The notes beneath the pieces are model-generated. The model did no database searches. It worked only from the letters and a program-made list of their open reading frames with translations, and was not told the origin of the DNA. This document shows positions 18,858-27,555 of a stretch of DNA of 64,000 nt, in pieces. Origin of the DNA: Alteromonas sp. CI.11.F.A3 (GTDB taxonomy: Bacteria > Pseudomonadota > Gammaproteobacteria > Enterobacterales > Alteromonadaceae); NCBI RefSeq assembly GCF_032925565.1, contig NZ_CP136708.1, positions 3,658,001 through 3,722,000 on the forward strand, read 5' to 3'. The first letter of the stretch is position 1, and every line of letters starts with the position of its first letter. A program made the translations under genes and the position numbers.

Positions 18858-19538
18858 TTAAAGCGGCCACCATGATGATGTAAAAAACTTCGTGAGCCAG
18901 CCTTTCTCTTGCGAACTGGCAAAAGAACCGGTACCGCTATATTGAATTCTGGCGTTTGCTATTTTTGTAGATAGCACTTCATTTTCGGGGCTAATGTCAG
19001 ATAAGCGAATAATGCCGGTTAAACGAATATATTCGTCGCCATGATTTAAGGTAAGCCACTTTTCGCCGCGAATAACCAAATTGTCATTGGGTAGCACTTC
19101 CACTACGGTTACCGATATATTTCCCGATAGACTATTGCTTTGGTTTGTTGCTGCATCGCCGGCAAAGTCGTTTGAAGAACTTACACCGAGCTGAACAGAT
19201 TGCCCGCCAATATTTAGCGCTTGCCCGCCTAAACCGGTAATTGTGTCTAAATCTACTGTGGTGTCTTTTGATGTCGACGTACCGGCTGATTTACTTGCAT
19301 TAGTATTTTCACTTAACGTGATAGTAATAATGTCGCCCACCCTTCTGGCCGTCATATCTGAATATAAGCTGTTGGCCATATACGAGCGGAACAACGAACC
19401 ATCTTCTACAATCTTCTCGCGAGGGTAATCTGGTACCACAGGAGCAAACGACGGATCATTAGCTTGTACCGGTGGCTGGTTAGTGCTTGCGCAACCTGCC
19501 AAAATTGCGACTGAAAGAAAGAGTCCGAGAATTCGCAT
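18858..19538 (-). CDS. flgH: Flagellar L-ring lipoprotein FlgH
   Basis: 226 residues from the ATG at 19536-19538; a GTG 12 nt upstream, overlapping the flgG stop, is the alternative. A lipoprotein signal peptide ends in LAGC. The core [20 protein letters not shown] and the motif [21 protein letters not shown] match FlgH. It builds the outer-membrane L ring. The C-terminus [14 protein letters not shown] is typical. Confidence 0.95.
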   Translation of the reverse strand: MRILGLFLSVAILAGCASTNQPPVQANDPSFAPVVPDYPREKIVEDGSLFRSYMANSLYSDMTARRVGDIITITLSENTNASKSAGTSTSKDTTVDLDTITGLGGQALNIGGQSVQLGVSSSNDFAGDAATNQSNSLSGNISVTVVEVLPNDNLVIRGEKWLTLNHGDEYIRLTGIIRLSDISPENEVLSTKIANARIQYSGTGSFASSQEKGWLTKFFTSSWWPL

Positions 19539-19549
19539 AACATTACTCA

Positions 19550-20338
19550 CTAAAGTTGCTGAATGACTTGCCCAAGCATCTGATCCACCGACGAAATCAC
19601 TTTGGAGTTCATTTCGTACAAACGCTGGCTTTCAATCAAATTAACCAGCTCTTCGGTCACATTCACGTTAGAGGTTTCTAACGTACCTTGTGCAATAGTG
19701 CCTATACCTTGAAGGCCTGGAACACCCTGAATAGGCGCGCCGCTTGATGCGGTTTCAACGTAAAGGTTCTGCCCAATAGGCTGTAGGCCAGTTGGGTTGA
19801 TAAAGTCTGATAGGTTCATTTGCCCTAGCACTTGCGGTTCTGCTTGACCACGAATTGACACGCTAATTTCACCGTCTTGTGAAATGGTAATTTGCTGCGC
19901 ATCCTCTGGAATAGCCACTTCAGGTTGTAATAAAAAGCCAGCGCCAGAAGTCACTATTTGACCTTGGTCATTCATTGAAAACTGACCATTTCTTGAATAC
20001 GCAATGGTGCCATCAGGCTGTAATATTTCGAAATAACCGCGCCCTTGAATAGACATATCCAATGCATTATCAGTGGTTAGCAAGTTACCTTGGGTATGCG
20101 CTTTTTGCGTTGATACCACTTTTGAACCAGAACCTAACATAAGGCCAGACGGTAATTCAGTATCAGCTGATGAACGGCCACCAGGTTGGTTTATATTTTG
20201 ATAAAGCAAGTCTTCAAAGATTGCTCTGTCTTTTTTAAAGCCTACCGTTGATGCGTTAGCCAGGTTGTTCGATACCACCGCGACATCTGTTTGCGCGGCA
20301 TCAAGACCTGTTTTACTTATCCACAATGCTGGGTGCAT
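19550..20338 (-). CDS. flgG: Distal rod protein FlgG
   Basis: 262 residues, the usual FlgG length. It has the N-terminal rod motif NNLANASTVGFKKDRAIFED and the C-terminal LETSNVNVTEELVNLIESQR with the terminal helix that packs in the axial structure. Perfect AGGAGG ribosome site. Exported by the flagellar type III apparatus. Confidence 0.96.
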   Translation of the reverse strand: MHPALWISKTGLDAAQTDVAVVSNNLANASTVGFKKDRAIFEDLLYQNINQPGGRSSADTELPSGLMLGSGSKVVSTQKAHTQGNLLTTDNALDMSIQGRGYFEILQPDGTIAYSRNGQFSMNDQGQIVTSGAGFLLQPEVAIPEDAQQITISQDGEISVSIRGQAEPQVLGQMNLSDFINPTGLQPIGQNLYVETASSGAPIQGVPGLQGIGTIAQGTLETSNVNVTEELVNLIESQRLYEMNSKVISSVDQMLGQVIQQL

Positions 20339-20386
20339 GGCGACCTCCTAACCTTTTAAGTTCGTATAACGAAATTGTTAACTAAT

Positions 20387-21130
20387 CTATAGAATGCGTA
20401 GTAACTGGTTGCCGCGAGAATCTAGCTCGTCAGCTTGCTTCATCATCTTCACTTGAAGCTCGTAGTGGCGCTGAAGGCTTATCATGTTGACCATTTCATC
20501 AACGGCATTTACGTTCGAGCCTTCCAACATGCCAGACATCACTTTCACACCAGCGTTTGCTGGCGCTACCGTGCCGTCTTCCATTCTAAATAAACCATCA
20601 GTGCCACGTTCCATATCGGCATAGTTCGGTTTAACCAATTTCAGCCGGCCAACATCTTCAATCACATTTGCTGGTGCGCCAAGCTGTCTCATTGACAAGG
20701 TGCCGTCCATACCAATATCTAGGTTATCCAGTGGTACAGGAAGAAAGATTGGACCGTTATCACCTAAAACCGGGCGATTGTGCACATCTGTCAAAATACC
20801 GTCGTCACCCAACTTAAAGTTACCGTCACGAGAATAAGCTTCTTGGCCATTGTCGTCTTGAACGGCAAACCAGCCATCGCCTTGGATAGCAACGTCTAAA
20901 TCACGACCCGTTTGAATCATAGGGCCCGATTCATAGTTGTTTGACGGACTTTCGGTCATTGAAAAAACGCGAGACGGCAAACCTTCGCCGTAGGCAGGCA
21001 TTGACCTTGCCTGTTCTAACTGAGCTCTAAACCCGGTTGTTTGCGCGTTAGCCAAGTTATTGGCACGAAGCCCAGTACCTAGAAGGTCTTGAGATGCACC
21101 GCTGGCAGCAATGTAGAGAAGTTTGTCCAT
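20387..21130 (-). CDS. flgF: Proximal rod protein FlgF
   Basis: 247 residues. MDKLLYIAASGASQDLLG and RANNLANAQTTGFRAQLEQ at the N-terminus, LEGSNVNAVDEMVNMISLQR at the C-terminus. First gene of the downstream half of the hook/rod cluster. Preceded by its own sigma-54 promoter and by a terminator after flgE, so it probably opens a separate transcript flgFGHIJKL. Confidence 0.95.
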   Translation of the reverse strand: MDKLLYIAASGASQDLLGTGLRANNLANAQTTGFRAQLEQARSMPAYGEGLPSRVFSMTESPSNNYESGPMIQTGRDLDVAIQGDGWFAVQDDNGQEAYSRDGNFKLGDDGILTDVHNRPVLGDNGPIFLPVPLDNLDIGMDGTLSMRQLGAPANVIEDVGRLKLVKPNYADMERGTDGLFRMEDGTVAPANAGVKVMSGMLEGSNVNAVDEMVNMISLQRHYELQVKMMKQADELDSRGNQLLRIL

Positions 21131-21168
21131 GACTGACTTTTGACTCTGGTTAAACCATATACAGGTTT

Positions 21169-21185
21169 TGCAATCCCAGTGCCAA
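21169..21185 (-). promoter_or_regulatory. Sigma-54 promoter upstream of flgF
   Basis: Minus strand TTGGCACTGGGATTGCA: the GG and GC are correctly spaced and both halves match TGGCAC-N5-TTGCA exactly. It lies 39 nt before the flgF start and just downstream of the flgE terminator. Confidence 0.82.
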
Positions 21186-21208
21186 CATGCACAAATAGAA
21201 GTGGATAC

Positions 21209-21240
21209 AAAAAAACCGCAACAAAGTTGCGGTTTTTTTT
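21209..21240 (-). terminator. Terminator between flgE and flgF
   Basis: Perfect ACCGCAAC/GTTGCGGT stem with a 3-nt loop, flanked by A and T runs, so active in both directions. It starts 17 nt after the flgE stop and divides the hook/rod genes into two transcripts. Confidence 0.9.
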
Positions 21241-21256
21241 AGTTAAACATCACTGT

Positions 21257-22633
21257 TTATCGGATGTTCAGGATAGTCTGGTTAAGTGAGTTGTTCACTT
21301 CAAGTGCTCGAGAGTTAGCCTGGAAGTTCCGCTGTGCAATAATCATATCGATAAGCTCAGTGGTTAGGTTTACGTTAGCTTGCTCTAGCGCTGATGAGTT
21401 AATCTCACCAAACGTACCGGTAGTTGCTTCACCCGCTAATGCTTCACCAGAGAGAATACTTTCTTTCCACTCAGTGCTGCTTTGCTGGGTTAAGCCCTGC
21501 TCATTGGCAAATCTCACTAACGCCACACGTACGATAGGCTCAGACGTACCGTTTGAAAACGTCGCTCGAACCAAACCATCTGGGCCAATATCAATACCTG
21601 TTAATCGACCAACTGGCAAACCATCTTGCTCTAATGACGTAACTTCGAATGCCGATGCGTATTGTGTAGGCTCAACAGTAGTCGCATTTGAAGGGTCTAA
21701 GTTGAAATCGATACCAATTTGCTGCGTCGCATCCGCGCCGTTTGATAAAGCAGAACCAAGCGCTTCAGTCGTTAGTTTATAATCGGTAGTTTGAATGCCA
21801 TCTGGTGATTCAATTCCAATAAAGTCACCACCTTGAGAAAACACAAGTTTAGCTGCTGTAACACCGTTACCTGTGTTAGTACCCAACGAGTTTACCGCTG
21901 TAGTAGGGTCGGAATCAGTACCGGTAGAATTCACTAAATCAGTAAGTTGATCGTCTACCGCTGTCGCCACATACCATTCATTGTCTGCCGCCACATCTTT
22001 AACGAAGTAATAAGTCATCACATGGCTGTCGCCTAATGAGTCGTAAACTGTTACCGAGGTTGCCGCATTGTAGGTAAGTGGATCTTGTGGGTCAAATGCT
22101 GCTGGATCTAACCCCTGATCACCTGCAGGTAAGTTCATACGGATATCAACTTCTGAGGTTTGTGCTGGAGAACCTGATGAATCTGGGATTTGTACTGGCT
22201 CTGTAGTACTTAATGCAACCGATGAGCTGGTAGAGTCTGAGTTAACGGGGAAACCTAAAAGTAAGTCGCCGTTACTGTTAACCACATAATTGTCATCATC
22301 TAACTTGAATTGACCGGCACGGGTAAACGAGAAGTCTCGTGAGGTTTCATCAGGAACCGTGGCAAAGAAACCATTACCAGTAATCGCTAAATCAAGTGCA
22401 GTATTGGTAAACTGTAAGCTACCTTGTGAAAACTGCTGAGCTACATCTTGTGTCAAAACACCGTCGCCCACCTTGGTTTTACTTCCAGCCAATAATGATG
22501 TGGCGTACACGTCGCCGAATTCAGCTCGAGACTCTTTAAAGCCAACAGTATTCACGTTTGCGATGTTATTCGCGGTTACATCTAAATCTTTTTGTGCGGC
22601 AGCTACGCCACTTAGTGCAATATTAAAAGACAT
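21257..22633 (-). CDS. flgE: Flagellar hook protein FlgE
   Basis: 458 residues. N-terminus SFNIALSGVAAAQKDLDVTA and NNIANVNTVGFKESRAEFGD; C-terminus ALEQANVNLTTELIDMIIAQ then RNFQANSRALEVNNSLNQT. It polymerises into the hook. GGAG ribosome site. Followed directly by a strong terminator, so high hook output may be insulated from flgF. Confidence 0.96.
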   Translation of the reverse strand: MSFNIALSGVAAAQKDLDVTANNIANVNTVGFKESRAEFGDVYATSLLAGSKTKVGDGVLTQDVAQQFSQGSLQFTNTALDLAITGNGFFATVPDETSRDFSFTRAGQFKLDDDNYVVNSNGDLLLGFPVNSDSTSSSVALSTTEPVQIPDSSGSPAQTSEVDIRMNLPAGDQGLDPAAFDPQDPLTYNAATSVTVYDSLGDSHVMTYYFVKDVAADNEWYVATAVDDQLTDLVNSTGTDSDPTTAVNSLGTNTGNGVTAAKLVFSQGGDFIGIESPDGIQTTDYKLTTEALGSALSNGADATQQIGIDFNLDPSNATTVEPTQYASAFEVTSLEQDGLPVGRLTGIDIGPDGLVRATFSNGTSEPIVRVALVRFANEQGLTQQSSTEWKESILSGEALAGEATTGTFGEINSSALEQANVNLTTELIDMIIAQRNFQANSRALEVNNSLNQTILNIR

Positions 22634-22647
22634 GCTTCTTTCTCCTG

Positions 22648-23337
22648 CTAACTGCCGATTTGAATAACGTCGTCAAGACTAATGCTGACTTCGCCATCTA
22701 AATTTAAAATTACGCCCTGACCACTACCGGCCAAGCTAACACTTCCTACATGACGATTAATGGCAGTATTCAATTGAACGCCTTCACCGTTTAATTCGCC
22801 TGTAGCACTGATTACATAGTCGCCCGCTGGCATATCATTGCCTTGGGTATCTTTGCCATCCCATTCAAACTGAATGTTGCCAGCGGCTTGTGTGCCAGCA
22901 TCAATGGTCTTAATCACTTCACCGTATTGATTTTCAACGGTTATCGTCATGTTTTGGACGCTTTGCTCATTAACCACAACACCCGATACCCCAGCAGCGT
23001 CGCTAGACATATGCCCTACGTTGCCCTGCACTAACACGTTCTGACCTATTAAGCTGGATGCTTGCAATGCCTGGTTAGATGTCATCGAGGCGGCGAATGA
23101 CTCGAACTTATCATTCAACTGAGAAATACCGTCAGCCATAGTGAATGATGTCATTTGCGCTACCATCTGATCGTTATCTACTGGTTTAGTAGGATCCTGA
23201 TTCGCTAATTGCTCGGTTAACATGGCAAAAAAGTCTTCTTGCGAAAGCTGCTGCTCTGTTCCATCGACAACCGGAACCGTCTCTTCTTGCCAGTAGAGTT
23301 CGTTGTTCAGGCCAGTGGTGTTGTTAATTGTGGTCAC
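22648..23337 (-). CDS. flgD: Hook cap / hook assembly scaffold FlgD
   Basis: 229 residues, GTG start with AGGA. The N-terminal scaffold has LSQEDFFAMLTEQLANQDPT and KPVDNDQMVAQMTSFTMADG. The C-terminal half has the FlgD Ig-like (FlgD_ig) pattern with FEWDGKDTQGNDMPAGDYVI. It caps the growing hook and is not retained in the final structure. 14 nt before flgE. Confidence 0.95.
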   Translation of the reverse strand: MTTINNTTGLNNELYWQEETVPVVDGTEQQLSQEDFFAMLTEQLANQDPTKPVDNDQMVAQMTSFTMADGISQLNDKFESFAASMTSNQALQASSLIGQNVLVQGNVGHMSSDAAGVSGVVVNEQSVQNMTITVENQYGEVIKTIDAGTQAAGNIQFEWDGKDTQGNDMPAGDYVISATGELNGEGVQLNTAINRHVGSVSLAGSGQGVILNLDGEVSISLDDVIQIGS

Positions 23338-23368
23338 AGTATTTTCCTCACATTACCTATGCGGCAAC

Positions 23369-23791
23369 TTATTGCCCTTGTCCTAGCTGCAGTACCCGAC
23401 GGAATATCCGTTTGGTGGTATCAGCAACCTGAACGTTGGTTTCATAGGCTTTTGACGCCGACATCATATTTGCCATTTCTTCAACGATGTTTACGTTCGG
23501 CTTATAAATATAACCCTCTTCGTCAGCCATTGGGTTATGCGGAGCATACTCAACTTGCAAAGGCGCATCGCTTTCTACAATTCCCTTAACTTCAACACCC
23601 ACACCCTTGCTTTGATCGCCCATGGCTCGCTGTAACTCAGCGGCAAACACAGGATGTCTTGCACGGTACGTTTCGTCATAACTACTGCTTACCGAGTTCG
23701 CGTTAGCAATGTTACTCGCGGTGGTGTTTAAACGAACATTTTCAGCTTCCATACCGGTACTGGAAATTGACATCACATTAAATAAGCTCAT
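23369..23791 (-). CDS. flgC: Proximal rod protein FlgC
   Basis: 140 residues. SLFNVMSISSTGMEAENVRL and NIANANSVSSSYDETYRARH at the N-terminus; YIYKPNVNIVEEMANMMSAS near the C-terminus. GGAGG ribosome site. 2 nt after flgB. Confidence 0.96.
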   Translation of the reverse strand: MSLFNVMSISSTGMEAENVRLNTTASNIANANSVSSSYDETYRARHPVFAAELQRAMGDQSKGVGVEVKGIVESDAPLQVEYAPHNPMADEEGYIYKPNVNIVEEMANMMSASKAYETNVQVADTTKRIFRRVLQLGQGQ

Positions 23792-23793
23792 GA

Positions 23794-24225
23794 TTACTGG
23801 CCTCCAGAACTAAGGGCTTTTTTCATACCTTTAACTTTACTATTAATAAACTCAAGTGTGGCTTGATAGCGTAAACCGTTATCTAAAAAGCGGTTACGTT
23901 CTGCCTGTACTTCTACCGTATTGCCGTCTCCGGTATCCGGTTGAGTGGGTATGCGGTATTGCATTTCAAAATTTGATGCTACCGACGATATATCGCCACC
24001 TATGTGTTTATCGTGTGTTCTTGCTAAGCTACCACCACCTAATTTGTGCTGCCCTTCTTGGGCGCTCATGGCTGACTCCATCGCTTTATTAAAGTCGATG
24101 TCTTTAGCTTTATAACCAGGGGTATTGGCGTTCGCTAGGTTTCCAGAAATGACTTCCATTCTGTCGGTGCGTATTGCTAACGCCGACTGATGAAACCCGA
24201 CTAACTTGTCGAGATTAATGGCCAT
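23794..24225 (-). CDS. flgB: Proximal rod protein FlgB
   Basis: 143 residues. DKLVGFHQSALAIRTDRMEV then SGNLANANTPGYKAKDIDF. C-terminal YQATLEFINSKVKGMKKAL. AGGAG ribosome site. First gene of flgBCDE. A sigma-54-like promoter lies 80-95 nt upstream. Confidence 0.96.
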   Translation of the reverse strand: MAINLDKLVGFHQSALAIRTDRMEVISGNLANANTPGYKAKDIDFNKAMESAMSAQEGQHKLGGGSLARTHDKHIGGDISSVASNFEMQYRIPTQPDTGDGNTVEVQAERNRFLDNGLRYQATLEFINSKVKGMKKALSSGGQ

Positions 24226-24304
24226 ATTGAAAACTCCTAGCTGCGAAATTCCAAAAATACGTCGTGAATAAAGAATGACGAATTAACTATTATAGAATTT
24301 TACT

Positions 24305-24335
24305 AGCAAGGCAGATGCCAACCTGAAGATTGGCA
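24305..24335 (-). promoter_or_regulatory. Sigma-54-like promoter of flgBCDE overlapping a short palindrome
   Basis: Minus strand TGGCAT-N5-TTGCT (24305-24320): right spacing, one mismatch from TGGCAC. The -24 half also forms one arm of TGCCAA/TTGGCA (24316-24321 and 24330-24335). The palindrome might be a regulator site or a weak cheR terminator. Confidence 0.6.
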
Positions 24336-24403
24336 CTGTATAAAAAAGAGGGATGAACCGGTGAAAACCTGAACTATTACATAAAATTCAGTACGTTATA
24401 TGG

Positions 24404-25234
24404 TTATTTCTTTTGGTAGTACAAGCCAGGATTACATTTGATCATGGCATATGTATCGCTTGCCGCACTGATAGATTCAGACGCGCCAAGGAAAAGGACA
24501 CCGGCAGGTTGCAGCTGTCCGGCAATTTGTTGCAGTATCTTTTGTTTCACATCTGCCGAAAAATAAATCAGCACATTGCGGCAAAAAACGATGTCAAAGC
24601 GGCCAAGTGCTGCATAGGAGGTTAACAAATTCAAACTTCTGAATGAAACCATGTTGCGCACTTCTGGCTTAACCTGCATTTGCCCACTTTCATGAGGCTG
24701 GAAAAACATAGCCCTGCGTTGTGGCGATAACCCTCTCGCTAGCGAAAGTTCATCATATAGCCCTTGGCTACACTTATTTAGCATTTCAGAAGAAAGGTCA
24801 GTGGCTATAATTTCAACCCCTTGCCTAAGCAATCCTGGTCGCTGTTTTTGAAACTCTAGAATGGACATAGCAATAGAGTAAGGCTCTTGTCCAGACGAAC
24901 AAGCTGCACTCCAAATTCTAAGCTTTTGATTTTTCGTTGCTAGTTGAGGAAGTAAATCGCGTTGTAGCAACTCAAATGGATAGGTATCTCTAAACCACAA
25001 TGTTTCATTTGTGGTCATCGCATCGATGACGCTTTGTAAAAGGTTACGATCGTAACCCTTTACCACTACATCAATAAGCGCATCAGTATTGTCATAGTCA
25101 TGCTTATATAACAAAGACGCAAGCCTGCTTCTTACAAGGTATTGCTTGTTTTCCCCGAGTACTATTCCACATTGTTTCTCGAGGAAGTGCCGAAACTTTT
25201 CATAGCTTGCCGGCGACACATTTTTATTATCCAA
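24404..25234 (-). CDS. cheR: Chemotaxis protein methyltransferase CheR
   Basis: 276 residues. An N-terminal helical CheR_N domain (about 8-65) is followed by the SAM-dependent methyltransferase domain with LRIWSAACSSGQEPYSIAM (motif I), EIIATDLSSEMLNKCSQGLY and FDIVFCRNVLIYF. It methylates Glu residues of chemoreceptors in the cytoplasm. The predicted start is TTG at 25232-25234 behind a G-rich stretch; a GTG 15 nt downstream is an alternative. 14 nt after cheV, same transcript. Confidence 0.95.
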   Translation of the reverse strand: MDNKNVSPASYEKFRHFLEKQCGIVLGENKQYLVRSRLASLLYKHDYDNTDALIDVVVKGYDRNLLQSVIDAMTTNETLWFRDTYPFELLQRDLLPQLATKNQKLRIWSAACSSGQEPYSIAMSILEFQKQRPGLLRQGVEIIATDLSSEMLNKCSQGLYDELSLARGLSPQRRAMFFQPHESGQMQVKPEVRNMVSFRSLNLLTSYAALGRFDIVFCRNVLIYFSADVKQKILQQIAGQLQPAGVLFLGASESISAASDTYAMIKCNPGLYYQKK

Positions 25235-25248
25235 CCCCTACCGCTCCG

Positions 25249-26178
25249 TTATTCACAATCCGTCATTAACCACTTCTGAACTGCTGTCGCTAGTTCATCG
25301 GGGTGAAATTTCGCAATAAAGTCATCCGCTCCCACTTTCTGAACCATGGCTTGATTGAATACGCCACTCAAAGAAGTGTGAAGTACAACATGAAGCTTCT
25401 GAAGTTCTGGTGTATTTTTGATTTCCGCCGTAAGGGTGTAACCGTCCATCTCTGGCATTTCTATGTCAGACACTAGCACCCCAATTCGCTTGGTAATATC
25501 ACCATATTCTTCAGCGATTTCCTTCAAGCGGTTTAACGCTTCTAAACCATTCTTTGCCAGCTCAATTTCTAACCCAAGTGAGGTTAGCGCTTTTTTGACC
25601 TGGTTTCTTGCCACGGCTGAGTCGTCTGCAATGAAGATAATTTTGTCTTCTTTACCTTCCGTAGAAAGCCCTTCAGCAACATCGGCGCTTACTTCTGCAT
25701 TAAGCGGTGAAATTTCATTGAGGATTTTTTCTACGTCGAGAATTTCAATTAATTCGTTTTCTACTTCAGTAACAGCGGTTAAATAACTCGCTCGGCCGGT
25801 CCCTTGAGGAGGCGGCATGATGGCATCCCAGTTGGTATTAATAATGCGCTCTACAGCGCCCACTAAAAAACCTTGTACAGAACGGTTGTATTCAGCAATA
25901 ACGATAAACGCGTTTGATAAATCTTCAATACGCTTACCCCCCGTCGCCATGCTTAAATCGATTACAGAAATAGTTTGCCCACGAATATGTGCTATTCCGC
26001 GAACTAGCGAGTTCAACTTCGGCATTGAAGTCAGTGGTGGACACTGGAGCACTTCACGTACTTTAAACACGTTTATACCAAAGCGTTGACGGCCATTAAG
26101 CCTGAACAACAATAACTCAAGACGGTTTTGACCAACTAATTGGGTTCGTTGGTTAACCGAGTCTAAAATTCCCGACAT
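25249..26178 (-). CDS. cheV: Chemotaxis coupling protein CheV (CheW-REC fusion)
   Basis: 309 residues. A CheW-like domain spans about 18-160 (LELLLFRL; GINVFKVREVL; HIRGQTISVIDL). A receiver domain spans about 178-305 with the acidic pair D185/D186 and phospho-acceptor D238 in VSDIEMPEMDGY. It couples receptors to CheA with phosphorylation-dependent adaptation. GAGGTG ribosome site. Divergent from flgA, as in Vibrio polar clusters. Confidence 0.95.
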   Translation of the reverse strand: MSGILDSVNQRTQLVGQNRLELLLFRLNGRQRFGINVFKVREVLQCPPLTSMPKLNSLVRGIAHIRGQTISVIDLSMATGGKRIEDLSNAFIVIAEYNRSVQGFLVGAVERIINTNWDAIMPPPQGTGRASYLTAVTEVENELIEILDVEKILNEISPLNAEVSADVAEGLSTEGKEDKIIFIADDSAVARNQVKKALTSLGLEIELAKNGLEALNRLKEIAEEYGDITKRIGVLVSDIEMPEMDGYTLTAEIKNTPELQKLHVVLHTSLSGVFNQAMVQKVGADDFIAKFHPDELATAVQKWLMTDCE

Positions 26179-26232
26179 ATCTCACCTCTTTTTAATACTG
26201 GGCATGATCATTGCCTTCACTAAAGAGAATAG

Positions 26233-26260
26233 ACAATATCACTAAATGTATGCAGGTCAA
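26233..26260 (-). promoter_or_regulatory. Possible sigma-70 promoter of cheV
   Basis: Minus strand TTGACC (26255-26260), 16-nt spacer, TATTGT (26233-26238), about 55 nt before the cheV start. The -10 overlaps a TAGACAATA half-site also present in the flgA-side inverted repeat. Confidence 0.35.
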
Positions 26261-26315
26261 ACGACAGAAAAATGACGGTTTCGCTGCATGTACAACTTAA
26301 TCACGGACGTACGCA

Positions 26316-26361
26316 AGTTATTGTCTCAACCTAATTTGTCTTATAAGCATAGACAATAACT
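26316..26361. promoter_or_regulatory. 11-bp perfect inverted repeat in the cheV-flgA intergenic region (possible operator)
   Basis: AGTTATTGTCT (26316-26326) and AGACAATAACT (26351-26361) are perfect complements separated by 24 nt. The core TAGACAATA recurs at 26230-26238. The right arm ends 25 nt before the flgA start. Confidence 0.5.
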
Positions 26362-26386
26362 CAGTAAGTGAACACGAAAAGTGACT

Positions 26387-27109
26387 ATGAAAAATTTAAA
26401 AAACGTAAAATCTTGGCTTACAGGAGTTCGTCTGCCACTTTTCACTGTTGTGGTGGCCGTTGCTTTAGCGCCTTACAGTTACGCTGAAACAATGCACGAT
26501 GTAGTGAATAAGGGCGCAGAAGAATACCTGTTGTCGGCGCTTAGTATACACGATGAAAACACCGATATTGCTGTGAGCATTGCTGAAGTAGACGAAAGAA
26601 TTAATATTCCTCAGTGCCCCACAGGATTTCAATTTCATGCGTCTGATGAATCGTTGAACCAATCGTATGTTTCGGTGCGGGTAAGTTGTGGAAATAATGA
26701 TTGGTACTTGTTTACCAGTGCCCAAGTCACGAGAACGAAAGAAATTGTGGTTACATCTGGCGCGGTTAGCCCGGGCACCGTGCTCTCTGCGTCTAATTTA
26801 ACGCTGGCATCGGTAGATATAAAGCGCCTTCGTTATAGTGCTTTTACCGATGTAGATGCATTAATTGGCGCTCGAATGAAGCGTCGAATTGTTGATGGCC
26901 AAGCTGTGCAATCCAATATGCTATGCTTTGTGTGCAAAGGCGATAGAATTACCATTCGCGCATCACTTGGTGGAATGGCGGTTAAAACATCAGGAATAGC
27001 ACAGCAAGATGGTGTTATTGGCGATACCATAAAGGTACTCAATGCCAGTAGCCAAAAGCCTGTCATAGCGGAAGTCGCCAGCGCTCAAGAAGTCGTGGTA
27101 CACTTGTAG
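26387..27109 (+). CDS. flgA: Flagellar P-ring assembly chaperone FlgA
   Basis: 240 residues from the ATG at 26387 (an in-frame GTG lies 6 nt upstream). Signal peptide with a hydrophobic core LPLFTVVVAVALAPYSYA. The C-terminal SAF/FlgA domain has GTVLSASNLTLASVD and ends with GDTIKVLNASSQKPVIAEVA. It acts in the periplasm to help FlgI form the P ring. First gene on the plus strand, divergent from cheV. Confidence 0.93.
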   Translation: MKNLKNVKSWLTGVRLPLFTVVVAVALAPYSYAETMHDVVNKGAEEYLLSALSIHDENTDIAVSIAEVDERINIPQCPTGFQFHASDESLNQSYVSVRVSCGNNDWYLFTSAQVTRTKEIVVTSGAVSPGTVLSASNLTLASVDIKRLRYSAFTDVDALIGARMKRRIVDGQAVQSNMLCFVCKGDRITIRASLGGMAVKTSGIAQQDGVIGDTIKVLNASSQKPVIAEVASAQEVVVHL

Positions 27110-27150
27110 TTCAGCGTGCTAAAAAACTACGTTTTCGTTGTATAAAAGCC

Positions 27151-27177
27151 TAAAGAAAAGAAGGCTTGTGCCGATAA
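27151..27177 (+). promoter_or_regulatory. Sigma-28 promoter of flgM
   Basis: TAAA (27151-27154), 15-nt spacer, GCCGATAA (27170-27177): exact FliA consensus, 36 nt before the flgM start. It implies FliA drives its own anti-sigma factor. Confidence 0.92.
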
Positions 27178-27212
27178 CTTATACAGAGGCGAAAAGGTAG
27201 TGGAGAAATATT

Positions 27213-27545
27213 ATGGCAATTAACAATGTAAACAATGGGTTACCAAAAACTCCCGTTGATAATACTAAAATTTCGCAACAGAATCAGACACAGCAGTCGC
27301 AACAGCAACAAGCGACTTCTAACAATGCTTCTGTTGCTCAAGCACCACGACAAGATTCAGTATCTTTGACTCAGTCTGCACAACAGTTGAATCAAGTTCA
27401 GAAAAAAGGTTCTGAAGCGCCTGTTAATCAGGAAAAAGTCGACCGTCTTAAAAAAGCGGTTTCCAGTGGTGAATACCGAGTAAACCCGGAAGTGTTAGCG
27501 AATAAAATCGCTAAGCTTGAGGGTGAGATCTTTGGCCGCAAATAA
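27213..27545 (+). CDS. flgM: Anti-sigma-28 factor FlgM
   Basis: 110 residues. Gln-rich N-terminal half; the C-terminal half has QDSVSLTQSAQQLNQVQK and VDRLKKAVSSGEYRVNPEVL then ANKIAKLEGEIFG, matching FlgM. It binds FliA until exported through the completed hook. GGAG ribosome site and its own sigma-28 promoter form a negative feedback loop. Confidence 0.93.
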   Translation: MAINNVNNGLPKTPVDNTKISQQNQTQQSQQQQATSNNASVAQAPRQDSVSLTQSAQQLNQVQKKGSEAPVNQEKVDRLKKAVSSGEYRVNPEVLANKIAKLEGEIFGRK

Positions 27546-27555
27546 TTAGGTTTTT

